Source: Candidatus Omnitrophota bacterium (GTDB lineage: Bacteria; Omnitrophota; Gorgyraeia; B26-G9). From it: DNA of 12,400 bases. Positions 6,338 through 12,337 of this stretch are shown here, piece by piece. The position numbers and the translations under genes were made by a program. Below the pieces are notes generated by a model, which was given only the letters and a program-made list of their open reading frames with translations, made no database searches and was not told the DNA's origin. Numbering within the stretch: position 1 is the first letter of the stretch; the number at the start of each line of letters is the position of its first letter. Where the stretch lies: NCBI GenBank assembly GCA_018399295.1, contig JAGYOO010000017.1, positions 1 to 12,400 of the forward strand. Direction: 5' to 3'.

Positions 6338-7667
6338 CCATATAGCGGATATTGTACGAGACTGAAGGAAAGACCCAGGGAGCCTTCTTCAATTCCTCAG
6401 AGCCCAATTCATACTTTATAGCTAAAGAAAAGACGTTTATTACTTCATCCGCGTTATGGCCGAGAATATGCGCTCCCAGAAGTTTTTCCCCTTTTTCATC
6501 AATTATCGTCTTAAAACCCGCTGCCTTTAACCCCAGCCGCCGTTCCGCGGACCAGGAAGACGTATCCTGGAAATTAACCCTGAACTTCAGTTTGGTCTGC
6601 CGCGCCTGTTCTTCGCTCAACCCCACCCCGGCGAGTTTCGGCTCTGAAAAAACAACTTTAGGGATAATGGAATATTCAGGCTTTCCCCCCCGCCCCAGGA
6701 TATTTTCCGCCACGGACAGACCTTCCATCAAAGCTACCGGGGTCAGGGGAGTGCTCTTTCCGTTCGCGTCTCCAGCCACGTATACCGCGGGATTAGACCG
6801 GCTGCGCAAAAATTCATCCACAACAACCATGCCTTCTTTAACCTCCACTCCCGCCGCCTTCAGATCAAGCTCGTCAAGCCGGGGAACGCGTCCGGCACCG
6901 TGAACCACGATATCGGTTTCCAGTTCAGTTCCGTTTTCCGTCGCGACTGTAACTGCCTTTCCCGTCTTCTCGATACGTGTCACGGACATACCAGTCACGA
7001 TCTCGATCCCCTCTTCTTCCGAGGCCCGCGTGAGGATTCCGACAAGGTCCGGATCGAAGTGACGCAAAGGATTAAGCGTGCTTTCAATGATAGTGCATTG
7101 AGAACCCGCCCGGGCCGCGATATTGGCGAATTCAAACGAGATATATCCTCCGCCCACAAAAACGATCCGCTTCGGCAGCTCGGGCAGATTCAGAAACTCC
7201 GTGCTGGTCAGCAGGTGTTTTTCCCCCGGGATATTCAGGAAACGCGGCCGGTTGCCGCAAGCCAGAACGATACGCCCGGCGCTGATCTTCCGGTCGCCAC
7301 AGCTTAAGGTATTCCTGTCCAGGAATCGACAGTGATGATGGAACATATCAATCCCAGCCCTTTGAAAGCCATCTTCCGTCTTTCCCGGGATCGAAGTAAT
7401 CAGTTCGTTCTTGTATTCGATAAGAGGCCGCCAGTCAAATCCAATCTCCTTCCCCAGTCCTTTTCCTTTAAGCGCCTGGCTTCTACTTACGGTCTCCGCC
7501 GCCGCGGAGAGGATTTTTTTCGGGTTACAACCGCGCAGGGCACAGGTCCCGCCATAGACCTGCATATCGGAAATCGCTGTTTTCAATCCCGCGACCGCGC
7601 ATTTTTTCGCCGCGGCCGCGCCGGCAACTCCAGTGCCGACAACAAACAGGTCATAATCAGACTTCAT
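6330..7667 (-). CDS. FAD-dependent pyridine nucleotide-disulfide oxidoreductase
   Basis: A 445 aa flavoprotein of the glutathione reductase/lipoamide dehydrogenase/mercuric reductase superfamily. It has an FAD-binding GTGVAG loop (11-16), the redox-active disulfide GGTCALRGCNPKK (Cys42, Cys47), an NAD(P)-binding GGGYIS loop (172-177), the second FAD contact VYVAGDAN (296-302) and a C-terminal dimerisation domain from about 335. An acidic residue (Glu195) at the end of the second strand of the nucleotide fold suggests NADH rather than NADPH. The usual C-terminal HPTxxE active-site dyad is absent: the equivalent segment reads VFPSVSYNIRYMV, like a subgroup of uncharacterised reductases. The substrate is therefore not glutathione or lipoamide by default. 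The ribosome binding site CGGAG lies before the ATG, and the gene begins 12 bases after the glycosylase stop. The stop codon lies within a dispersed repeat. Confidence 0.9.
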   Translation of the reverse strand: MKSDYDLFVVGTGVAGAAAAKKCAVAGLKTAISDMQVYGGTCALRGCNPKKILSAAAETVSRSQALKGKGLGKEIGFDWRPLIEYKNELITSIPGKTEDGFQRAGIDMFHHHCRFLDRNTLSCGDRKISAGRIVLACGNRPRFLNIPGEKHLLTSTEFLNLPELPKRIVFVGGGYISFEFANIAARAGSQCTIIESTLNPLRHFDPDLVGILTRASEEEGIEIVTGMSVTRIEKTGKAVTVATENGTELETDIVVHGAGRVPRLDELDLKAAGVEVKEGMVVVDEFLRSRSNPAVYVAGDANGKSTPLTPVALMEGLSVAENILGRGGKPEYSIIPKVVFSEPKLAGVGLSEEQARQTKLKFRVNFQDTSSWSAERRLGLKAAGFKTIIDEKGEKLLGAHILGHNADEVINVFSLAIKYELGSEELKKAPWVFPSVSYNIRYMVH

Positions 7668-7679
7668 TCGACACTCCGA

Positions 7680-8465
7680 TCACTTCTGACATTTTTCACA
7701 ATAATATCCTGATCTTCCTCCCACACTGATCTTGTGGACTTTCCCCGCGCAGCCCGGACACCCCTGATTTTTTTTTCGGTGCCGCAGCAGCCAGTTTTCC
7801 GGGAGGCTTCCCGGGTCCGCCTGTTTTTTGATCGCGATCTCCAGAACCGAACGCATCTTTGCGTATAACTTTCGCTTCTGTTTCTCGTCAAGATCCTCCA
7901 CCCGGTGATTCGGATGAAGTCCGGACTGAAACAAAATCTCATCAGAGTACACGTTTCCAATGCCGCTTATAACACGCTGATCCATCAGCATCGATTTAAT
8001 ACTGCCGCTTTTACGGCCCAGCAATTCCCGAAACAGCGAATAATCCAGTTCCAGGGCATCCGGGCCCAGTTCCTTTTTCGACCGGAATTCGTCCGGCGGC
8101 CCGGCCAGGAAGATCTGCCCCAGCATCCGCTTGTTCAGATACCCCAGATGCGAGCCGTCCTGAAAATAGAATCCCACTCTTTCATAATCGTTTTTCTGGC
8201 CGTCGACCTTACTCTCAAAACTAAAACTTCCGGTCATACCGAAATGAAACGCCAGCCATTCATCCTTTCCCAGGGAAGCCAACAGATACTTTCCGATCCG
8301 TTCAGTTCGAATGAACTTCTTTCCCCCCAGGGTCTTTTTCAACTGGTTAGGGGAAAGGCCTTTTAACAGCCGCGTCTGCGACACATTAACATCTTTTATC
8401 TTCCGTCCCAGCACCGTCCGGTCAAAAAACCGGCGAAAATTTTCCACATCAGGAAGCTCCGGCAT
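7680..8465 (-). CDS. mutM: Fpg/Nei-family DNA glycosylase (formamidopyrimidine-DNA glycosylase)
   Basis: A bifunctional base-excision repair enzyme removing oxidised purines. The start at 8465 is fixed by function and by signal: the protein must begin MPELPDVE so that Pro2 becomes the N-terminal nucleophile and Glu3 follows it, and GGAG lies 6 bases before this ATG. A TTG start four codons upstream would ruin the active site. From Met1, the conserved Lys59 lies in RIGKYLL, the helix-two-turn-helix ends in GIGNVYSDEILF with Asn171, and the C-terminal zinc finger uses Cys236, Cys239, Cys256 and Cys259 with the GGRSGYYC loop and its DNA-contacting Arg. Its 261 residues are close to the usual 270. 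PELPDVE in place of the commoner PELPEVE places it among Fpg/Nei relatives whose exact lesion preference is not assured. It is the first gene of a two-gene operon with the oxidoreductase, which is consistent with an oxidative-damage theme. Confidence 0.92.
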   Translation of the reverse strand: MPELPDVENFRRFFDRTVLGRKIKDVNVSQTRLLKGLSPNQLKKTLGGKKFIRTERIGKYLLASLGKDEWLAFHFGMTGSFSFESKVDGQKNDYERVGFYFQDGSHLGYLNKRMLGQIFLAGPPDEFRSKKELGPDALELDYSLFRELLGRKSGSIKSMLMDQRVISGIGNVYSDEILFQSGLHPNHRVEDLDEKQKRKLYAKMRSVLEIAIKKQADPGSLPENWLLRHRKKNQGCPGCAGKVHKISVGGRSGYYCEKCQK

Positions 8466-8520
8466 AGTATTCTCCAAAGGGTTAATTATTAAATATCAGC
8501 ATTTTTATCTTAAAAGGAAT

Positions 8521-8548
8521 CGAATAAAAAAGTTATTTGGGATAGCAA
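8521..8548 (-). promoter_or_regulatory. Weak promoter candidate for the mutM operon
   Basis: On the minus strand, TTGCTA and TATTCG are separated by 16 bases, about 50 bases before the ATG. The -35 shares TTGC with the two plus-strand promoters at 8854 and 10663, but the -10 is poor. Confidence 0.25.
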
Positions 8549-8603
8549 CGATTCTCTGATGTGATTCCACCAAAAGCCGCTCGCTATCGCTCGAGGCCGA
8601 CGA

Positions 8604-8639
8604 AGCTCATTAGCTCATTAGCTCATAAGTTCATGAATT
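8604..8639. repeat. Octamer repeat array 1 (AGCTCATN)
   Basis: Four units in a row: AGCTCATT, AGCTCATT, AGCTCATA, AGTTCATG, then a partial AATT. It is mirrored by array 2 at 8812-8843. Confidence 0.75.
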
Positions 8640-8657
8640 CAAAAAAAAATCACAAGG

Positions 8658-8697
8658 AGCCCTTCGGCTTCAGTTTACATTGAGCTGGTCGAAGCGC
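8658..8697. repeat. Dispersed repeat pieces with small hairpin
   Basis: The hairpin AGCC-CTTC-GGCT at 8658-8669 is followed by TGAGCTGGTCGAAGCGC (8681-8697). The latter resembles the TGAGCTTGTCGAAG-type intergenic repeat I recall from many uncultured bacterial genomes. It lies in the 449-base gene-free stretch 8466-8914. That stretch also holds octamer arrays 1 and 2, an exact copy of a 20-base repeat (8761-8780) and two promoter candidates; I see no gene in it. Confidence 0.45.
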
Positions 8698-8760
8698 TAT
8701 TAAAGAGGTTGCAAAATAACCTTGCCTACCGAAATTGCTTTTCGTTTCAAAACTATCTTC

Positions 8761-8780
8761 TAATCCTTTAATCAAATTTT
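8761..8780. repeat. 20-base dispersed repeat, second copy
   Basis: Identical over 20 bases to 6224-6243 (begins TAATCCTTTAATC) in the 6075-6337 element. It is AT-rich and non-coding. Confidence 0.65.
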
Positions 8781-8811
8781 GCTTTTTTCTCTGCCCTCTC
8801 TACTTTCAACT

Positions 8812-8843
8812 AATGAGCTAATGAGCTTATGAGCTCATGAACT
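8812..8843. repeat. Octamer repeat array 2 (NATGAGCT)
   Basis: Units AATGAGCT, AATGAGCT, TATGAGCT and CATGAACT. Read on the other strand, array 1 gives the same four unit types in mirrored order. Confidence 0.75.
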
Positions 8844-8853
8844 AAAATGCTTT

Positions 8854-8882
8854 TTGCGCGCTTTTCGCTTTCATGCTATACT
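8854..8882 (+). promoter_or_regulatory. Promoter of the secreted hydrolase-like gene
   Basis: TTGCGC (8854-8859) and TATACT (8877-8882) are separated by 17 bases, close to the sigma-70-type optimum. The predicted start is about 8889. The ATG at 8873 therefore lies upstream of the transcript start and cannot be used from this promoter. Confidence 0.6.
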
Positions 8883-8914
8883 TTGTTAACTTTTCAACCC
8901 TTGAAATAAAAACC

Positions 8915-10051
8915 GTGAAAAAAACTACAGCTATTGTACTGATCGCGTGCCTGTTTACAGCCTTTCCGGTTCAGGCAGGTGGAACGGATAATTATTTTCC
9001 TGATAAACTCTCTCCCCGGCTGACTCTTGAATCAACCGGTCTAAGAGATTATTTCCCTTTAGAATCGTTTGATTTTAAGGCCTTTATCGCCGGGTTTGAC
9101 AGACATACAATCCCCGGGAAAAACGGCAATCCGATAAGCGCCCACAGTTTCACTCCCAGTGAAGAGGTAAAAGAGCTTGTCTGGCTGCTCCACGGCTGCT
9201 GCTACTACAATCTGCCGTTCTACCTGACATACACCCTTAAACGAAGCCTCCGCCGGACTTCGGAGGCTTATTACTCCCGCTGGTTTTCTCAGCACGGGCC
9301 TCTCTATCTTCTGGCTAAAAATAAGGCTGATATTTTCGTGCATGAACACTTTAGTTCTAAAAGAGGTGAAACATTCAGGGGAAACGCGGAACAAAAGGCA
9401 ATAAATTACTGGCTGCCGGTTTACGAATACATCCGAAATCACTATCCAAAGACAAACCGGATATCCATTCTTGCCGAAAGCCTGGCCGCGCCGATGCTGT
9501 TTGAAGGCATACTGCATCTGTTTGATATTGACAGAACCAGCGGCAGGCTTACTGACACCAGGATCAAAAAAATCTATCTCGTCAACCCGGTATTCCTGTT
9601 TCTGGAAAGATTCCGCCGGCTCGCGGGAATAAACCTGAGATTGCTCCGCCTGCTTACCCGGGGGCAGGAGAAACTGCTGTTCGAACAGGTCTTCTCTCCA
9701 GACTACGCGCAAAGTCTGTTTCATCGCTGGGAAGAGATGAAGATGTTTTTAAAACAGGAGGGACGGGAAGATCTGATACCTGAAATATTGATCTACACCT
9801 GCCGCATCGAACAGGGCGCGCTGTTGGTACCGGAAAGCAGAACCAGCAGTATTTCCCATTTAATCAATCGGTACATCGGCAGTCCGGGAACTGATTCGAT
9901 TGCCGATAACAGCGTTATTCCGGCTGATTTTGCCGCTTTTCACGATGTCTATGACGTCTTTCACCGCACTGCCACAGTTGACCCCCGTCTCACCCTGCCC
10001 CTCTGTTCTTCCCTGAGCCCCAGGCATGTCTGGATCGGACAATCGGTTTAA
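8915..10051 (+). CDS. Secreted alpha/beta-hydrolase-like protein
   Basis: A 378 aa exported protein of unknown function. From the GTG start it begins with a textbook signal peptide (1-21: basic VKK, hydrophobic core, FPVQA before the cleavage site). An alpha/beta-hydrolase outline follows: a strand and oxyanion-type loop LVWLLHG (88-94), a nucleophile elbow ILAESLAAP (185-193) with Ser189 in a small-x-Ser-x-small setting, a late strand EILIYT with an acidic residue nearby, and a C-terminal His (FHDVYDVFH, about 342-350). The elbow AESLA is not the classic GxSxG, so activity is uncertain. I chose GTG over the in-frame ATG at 8873 because that ATG lies inside the promoter and would bury the signal peptide. 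There is no clear ribosome binding site, as for the 10729 gene. No family name is recognised; esterase or lipase-like activity is a guess. Confidence 0.7.
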   Translation: MKKTTAIVLIACLFTAFPVQAGGTDNYFPDKLSPRLTLESTGLRDYFPLESFDFKAFIAGFDRHTIPGKNGNPISAHSFTPSEEVKELVWLLHGCCYYNLPFYLTYTLKRSLRRTSEAYYSRWFSQHGPLYLLAKNKADIFVHEHFSSKRGETFRGNAEQKAINYWLPVYEYIRNHYPKTNRISILAESLAAPMLFEGILHLFDIDRTSGRLTDTRIKKIYLVNPVFLFLERFRRLAGINLRLLRLLTRGQEKLLFEQVFSPDYAQSLFHRWEEMKMFLKQEGREDLIPEILIYTCRIEQGALLVPESRTSSISHLINRYIGSPGTDSIADNSVIPADFAAFHDVYDVFHRTATVDPRLTLPLCSSLSPRHVWIGQSV

Positions 10052-10084
10052 ATCAACAAGCTTTCGCAAAGTTTCACCCCCGAA

Positions 10085-10109
10085 AATCCTCTTTATGCGG
10101 ATTATTTTT
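10085..10109 (+). terminator. Weak terminator candidate after the hydrolase-like gene
   Basis: The short stem AATCC/GGATT has a 9-base loop and is followed by A and five T. The stem is only 5 bp with two G-C pairs, so this is tentative. Confidence 0.3.
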
Positions 10110-10228
10110 CCTGTCCGAAACTCAAAACATCCAGCTGCCGCCGGCGAAGCAACCCTTGCTTAACACCCCATAGTTTTTCAGTCAGAGACACATGATACCG
10201 GTGCGAAAGACCTAAAATGCTAAGATGC

Positions 10229-10244
10229 TGCGCGTCCACGCGCA
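10229..10244. repeat. Perfect GC-rich palindrome
   Basis: TGCGCGT-CC-ACGCGCA, seven-base perfect arms around two bases, inside the 677-base gene-free stretch 10052-10728. It has no clean T-run after it. Confidence 0.5.
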
Positions 10245-10264
10245 ACTTCTATCTTTTCCCACAA

Positions 10265-10465
10265 CATAATCAAAGGGCGCTCCGCCCCTTAACCCCGGGT
10301 TACTTTCTTTAACGTAAAGAAAGTAACCAAAGAAAGCAGGCGCACGGAGTGCTCGGAGCGAACGTTTCGGTTCTTTCCTGTAAGACCCCCAGCCCCTAAA
10401 AGGGGATCTCAGGTGAGCACTTCACGGAAAAACCAAAACGTAAGACTGCTCCTGCGCTTCCTAAG
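10265..10465. repeat. Composite nested palindromic element
   Basis: Several inverted repeats are packed together: GGGCG-CTC-CGCCC (10275-10287); a perfect 14-bp pair GGTTACTTTCTTTA/TAAAGAAAGTAACC with a 3-base loop (10298-10328); GCAC-GGA-GTGC; CCCCT-AAA-AGGGG (10393-10405). A wider imperfect pair, ACGTTTCGGTTCTTTCC (10362-10378) against GGAAAAACCAAAACGT (10426-10441), encloses the last of these. The GTTACTTTCTTT/AAAGAAAGTAAC core resembles a dispersed repeat I recall from other bacterial phyla. No ORF fits it. The rest of 10052-10728 contains array 3, the TCTGACTTCT repeats and the promoter at 10663. Confidence 0.6.
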
Positions 10466-10490
10466 GCGCCACGGGATGTATGAAAATATA

Positions 10491-10524
10491 AGCTCATAGC
10501 TCATAAGCTCATGAGCTCATGAGC
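10491..10524. repeat. Octamer repeat array 3 (AGCTCATN)
   Basis: Units AGCTCAT, AGCTCATA, AGCTCATG, AGCTCATG and a partial AGC. It has the same unit as arrays 1 and 2. Because ATGAGCTCAT is a perfect palindrome, the array can also fold on itself. Confidence 0.75.
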
Positions 10525-10539
10525 AGAGGACGGAAGATT

Positions 10540-10622
10540 GAATGCCGAAGTCTGAAGGCGGAATCTTTTGAGTTCTTAATCTTCTTCTGACTTCTGTTTT
10601 CCGACCTCTGACTTCTATCTTC
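10540..10622. repeat. TCTGACTTCT repeat cluster
   Basis: TTCTGACTTCTGTTTTC (10585-10601) and CTCTGACTTCTATCTTC (10606-10622) are near-identical direct copies 21 bases apart. GAATGCCGAAGTCTGAAG (10540-10557) is a diverged inverted copy. It is intergenic and directly abuts octamer array 3. Confidence 0.5.
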
Positions 10623-10662
10623 TCACTAACGTCCACAAAGCCCATAGCCCCGCGGCGCGCCC

Positions 10663-10690
10663 TTGCCGGAATCTGTCCCTGTGGTATACT
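10663..10690 (+). promoter_or_regulatory. Promoter of the JAMM-like secreted protein gene
   Basis: TTGCCG (10663-10668) and TATACT (10685-10690) are separated by 16 bases. The predicted start at about 10697 leaves a leader of about 32 bases. The -10 and the bases after it (TATACTTGTTGGACTT) resemble those of the 8854 promoter. Confidence 0.6.
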
Positions 10691-10728
10691 TGTTGGACTT
10701 ATCATTTAACCTTTAAACATCTTAGATA

Positions 10729-11859
10729 ATGAAAACGAGCCCATATATTCCCAGGATAGCGTTATTCTGCCTGTCAATTATTCTTCTTCCGATTTTCGGA
10801 GAGCCGTTGTGCGCGGCCCGGTCTTTTGATTGTCTGGCTCCGGGAGTTGCGGTTCACGCGGAGGATCTGACAATGTCATTCTCCCGGATGATTAGTGTGC
10901 GCGCGCGTCTGAACCGGGTAATCGCGGCACAAGGGGAAAGGGACTCTGTTTCTGAATTGTTTTTAAACCCCTATTTTCAGAAAGCAGTTGTTTATCTTCA
11001 GGTCCTGACCCGGAATTCTGAGCGCGAGTACGCGTTGTCGTTTAAATTCTCGGATGAGCCGTCCTCGTTTAATAAAAAAATTATAAGAGGCGGTTATATG
11101 CAGGTGGCGGTACCACCGGCCGGATCGAACGGCTTGTCCGGACACACCCATCCGATGTTTCCGTTTCCCAGTGAAACCGACTTGAGGATCTGGTCCCGTG
11201 ACCCCCAAGGTACGTTTATGATCTTTTGTGAGGATATTATTATTGTAGTTAAGGATATGGTTCCCGGGATTAATCTGTTGGAGTACCGGAGCATTCGGGA
11301 ATGGCCGGAAAAGATCAGGTATCTGAAGAGGCATGCATTTGTCCGGTTGTTTAAAGTGGAGCGTAAGGGGCTTAAGGCTGAGTTTAAGGCAGTGCCCGAA
11401 TCCGTGCTAAACGGGATGCGGCGAGTCAGTCTAAAGGAGAGGAAAAGCCGTGTCAGAAGATATAATTTAAAGTTGGCCCAAAATCGTTCTCCCCGGGAAA
11501 ATGATGCCAGACTGGATCGTCTTCGCCGGGAAATTATCACCGCGGAGAACAGGCTGGTGGGTACCATGCTTAAGGCTGCTAACGCCAAAGATGTTTCTGA
11601 AGAGAGTAGAGATAGGTTGCTTTCCCGGCTCAGGTTGAGGATTCTGGAGGTTATGTTGCTGCTGCGGGAGCTGAAGGGAATAATTATTTCTGAAAAGCTG
11701 GAAGACCGGGTGCAAAAACTGCGGGCATTGAAGACGGCTTATCATGCCAGGCAGTTGGCCATGGAGGCAATTGTGTTTACCAGCCGGCCGGCTAAATCCA
11801 GGATCGGTCTTTTGGGTAAGTTGAAAGTGATTTTATCGGATGTGGAATCTTCGATTTGA
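10729..11859 (+). CDS. Secreted protein with JAMM/JAB-like motif and helical tail
   Basis: A 376 aa protein with a signal peptide (about 1-30, hydrophobic core IALFCLSIILLPIFG, cleavage expected near CAA-RS). The mature N-terminus carries RSFDCLAPG (31-39), a Cys-Leu-Ala-Pro motif I associate with Omnitrophota secreted proteins. The central domain (about 55-185) contains GHTHPMFPFPSETDL (138-152). His139, His141, Ser148 and Asp151 fit the JAMM metalloprotease pattern HxH...SxxD, but with six rather than the usual seven residues between the second His and Ser. Upstream acidic residues such as Glu100 could serve as the general base. Residues about 200-376 are Arg/Lys/Leu-rich and helical, possibly coiled-coil. 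No ribosome binding site is visible before the ATG. A JAB-type peptidase acting outside the cytoplasm would be unusual; a non-catalytic metal-binding fold is the alternative. Confidence 0.7.
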   Translation: MKTSPYIPRIALFCLSIILLPIFGEPLCAARSFDCLAPGVAVHAEDLTMSFSRMISVRARLNRVIAAQGERDSVSELFLNPYFQKAVVYLQVLTRNSEREYALSFKFSDEPSSFNKKIIRGGYMQVAVPPAGSNGLSGHTHPMFPFPSETDLRIWSRDPQGTFMIFCEDIIIVVKDMVPGINLLEYRSIREWPEKIRYLKRHAFVRLFKVERKGLKAEFKAVPESVLNGMRRVSLKERKSRVRRYNLKLAQNRSPRENDARLDRLRREIITAENRLVGTMLKAANAKDVSEESRDRLLSRLRLRILEVMLLLRELKGIIISEKLEDRVQKLRALKTAYHARQLAMEAIVFTSRPAKSRIGLLGKLKVILSDVESSI

Positions 11860-12001
11860 TCCCAGCCGCTCTTTGCCTGAATCCGCCCGTGCGGGTTTTA
11901 CCCATCTTAATCGCAGCGACAATGAATCTGCTGTCCGGGAAATTTATGATTTTCTTAACGCGGATTTCCCGGTTATTACGCGGATGTTAAAAAAAGAGTA
12001 A
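11840..12001 (+). CDS. Possible 53 aa overlapping ORF
   Basis: An ORF starting MWNLRFDPSRS overlaps the last 20 bases of the 10729 gene in another frame and ends DFLNADFPVITRMLKKE before TAA. The composition is protein-like (AVREIYDFLNADFP has a plausible helix), and it fills nearly all of the gap before the next gene. There is no convincing ribosome binding site, so it would depend on coupling to the upstream gene. It may instead be the remnant of an older C-terminus or of a decayed gene. I do not recognise it. Confidence 0.35.
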   Translation: MWNLRFDPSRSLPESARAGFTHLNRSDNESAVREIYDFLNADFPVITRMLKKE

Positions 12002-12055
12002 GATTTTTCTTCACCTTATTCCGGTTTTAAATTAGAATATTACTGGAGGATGTTT

Positions 12056-12280
12056 ATGGAGATCGATCCTATTGAACGGGATCCGAATTTAAAGGAGACT
12101 ATTCAAGACTCGGAACGTCAGGCCAGGGAAAGACTGGACCGTGAGCTGGGAGAGGGATGGGATACCCGGCTTGGTTCCTGCTATATTTTCTGGCGGGAGA
12201 AAAAAAGAATTCTCAAGGAGAAGCATGGGATCGACTGGAAGTCGCCGAAAGAACTTAATCCGGATGTGATTTTCGATTAA
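12056..12280 (+). CDS. Small conserved-looking hypothetical protein (74 aa)
   Basis: A 74 aa soluble, highly charged protein without a signal peptide or membrane segment. The C-terminal half, GSCYIFWREKKRILKEKHG followed by IDWKSPKELNPDVIFD, has the compact Trp/Pro-rich look of small conserved hypotheticals in environmental bacteria. Two in-frame ATGs compete: the one at 12050 touches the ribosome binding site CTGGAGG, while the one at 12056 is spaced 6 bases from it, so 12056 is the start. A clean terminator follows 24 bases after the stop. No function can be assigned; Cys36 is the only Cys. Confidence 0.8.
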   Translation: MEIDPIERDPNLKETIQDSERQARERLDRELGEGWDTRLGSCYIFWREKKRILKEKHGIDWKSPKELNPDVIFD

Positions 12281-12303
12281 GAGTTATTCGCAAGTAAAGA
12301 CGC

Positions 12304-12326
12304 GCGCCGAAAGGCGCTTTTTTTTT
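12304..12326 (+). terminator. Intrinsic terminator after the 74 aa gene
   Basis: A five-base stem GCGCC/GGCGC is closed by a GAAA (GNRA) tetraloop and followed directly by nine T. It ends the plus-strand transcript just before a converging minus-strand gene. Confidence 0.85.
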
Positions 12327-12337
12327 GCCCGGAGGAA

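Noticed and set aside
8466..8477. TTG start four codons upstream of mutM
   Set aside because: Fpg needs Pro at the mature N-terminus. The GGAG ribosome binding site lies within these codons and serves the ATG at 8465.
8873..8914. Upstream ATG start for the hydrolase-like gene
   Set aside because: The ATG lies inside the TTGCGC/TATACT promoter, before the predicted transcript start, and would place 14 residues in front of a textbook signal peptide.
9059..9724. 221-codon open frame on the minus strand
   Set aside because: It lies antisense within the secreted hydrolase-like gene, which has a promoter and signal peptide. The antisense product shows no domain or ribosome binding site.
10229..10260. 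Terminator at the TGCGCGT palindrome
   Set aside because: The stem is perfect but followed by a mixed pyrimidine run, and it lies about 180 bases after the nearest stop codon.
8604..10524. CRISPR array
   Set aside because: The repeat unit is 8 bases without spacers and there are no cas genes, so these are simple tandem arrays.
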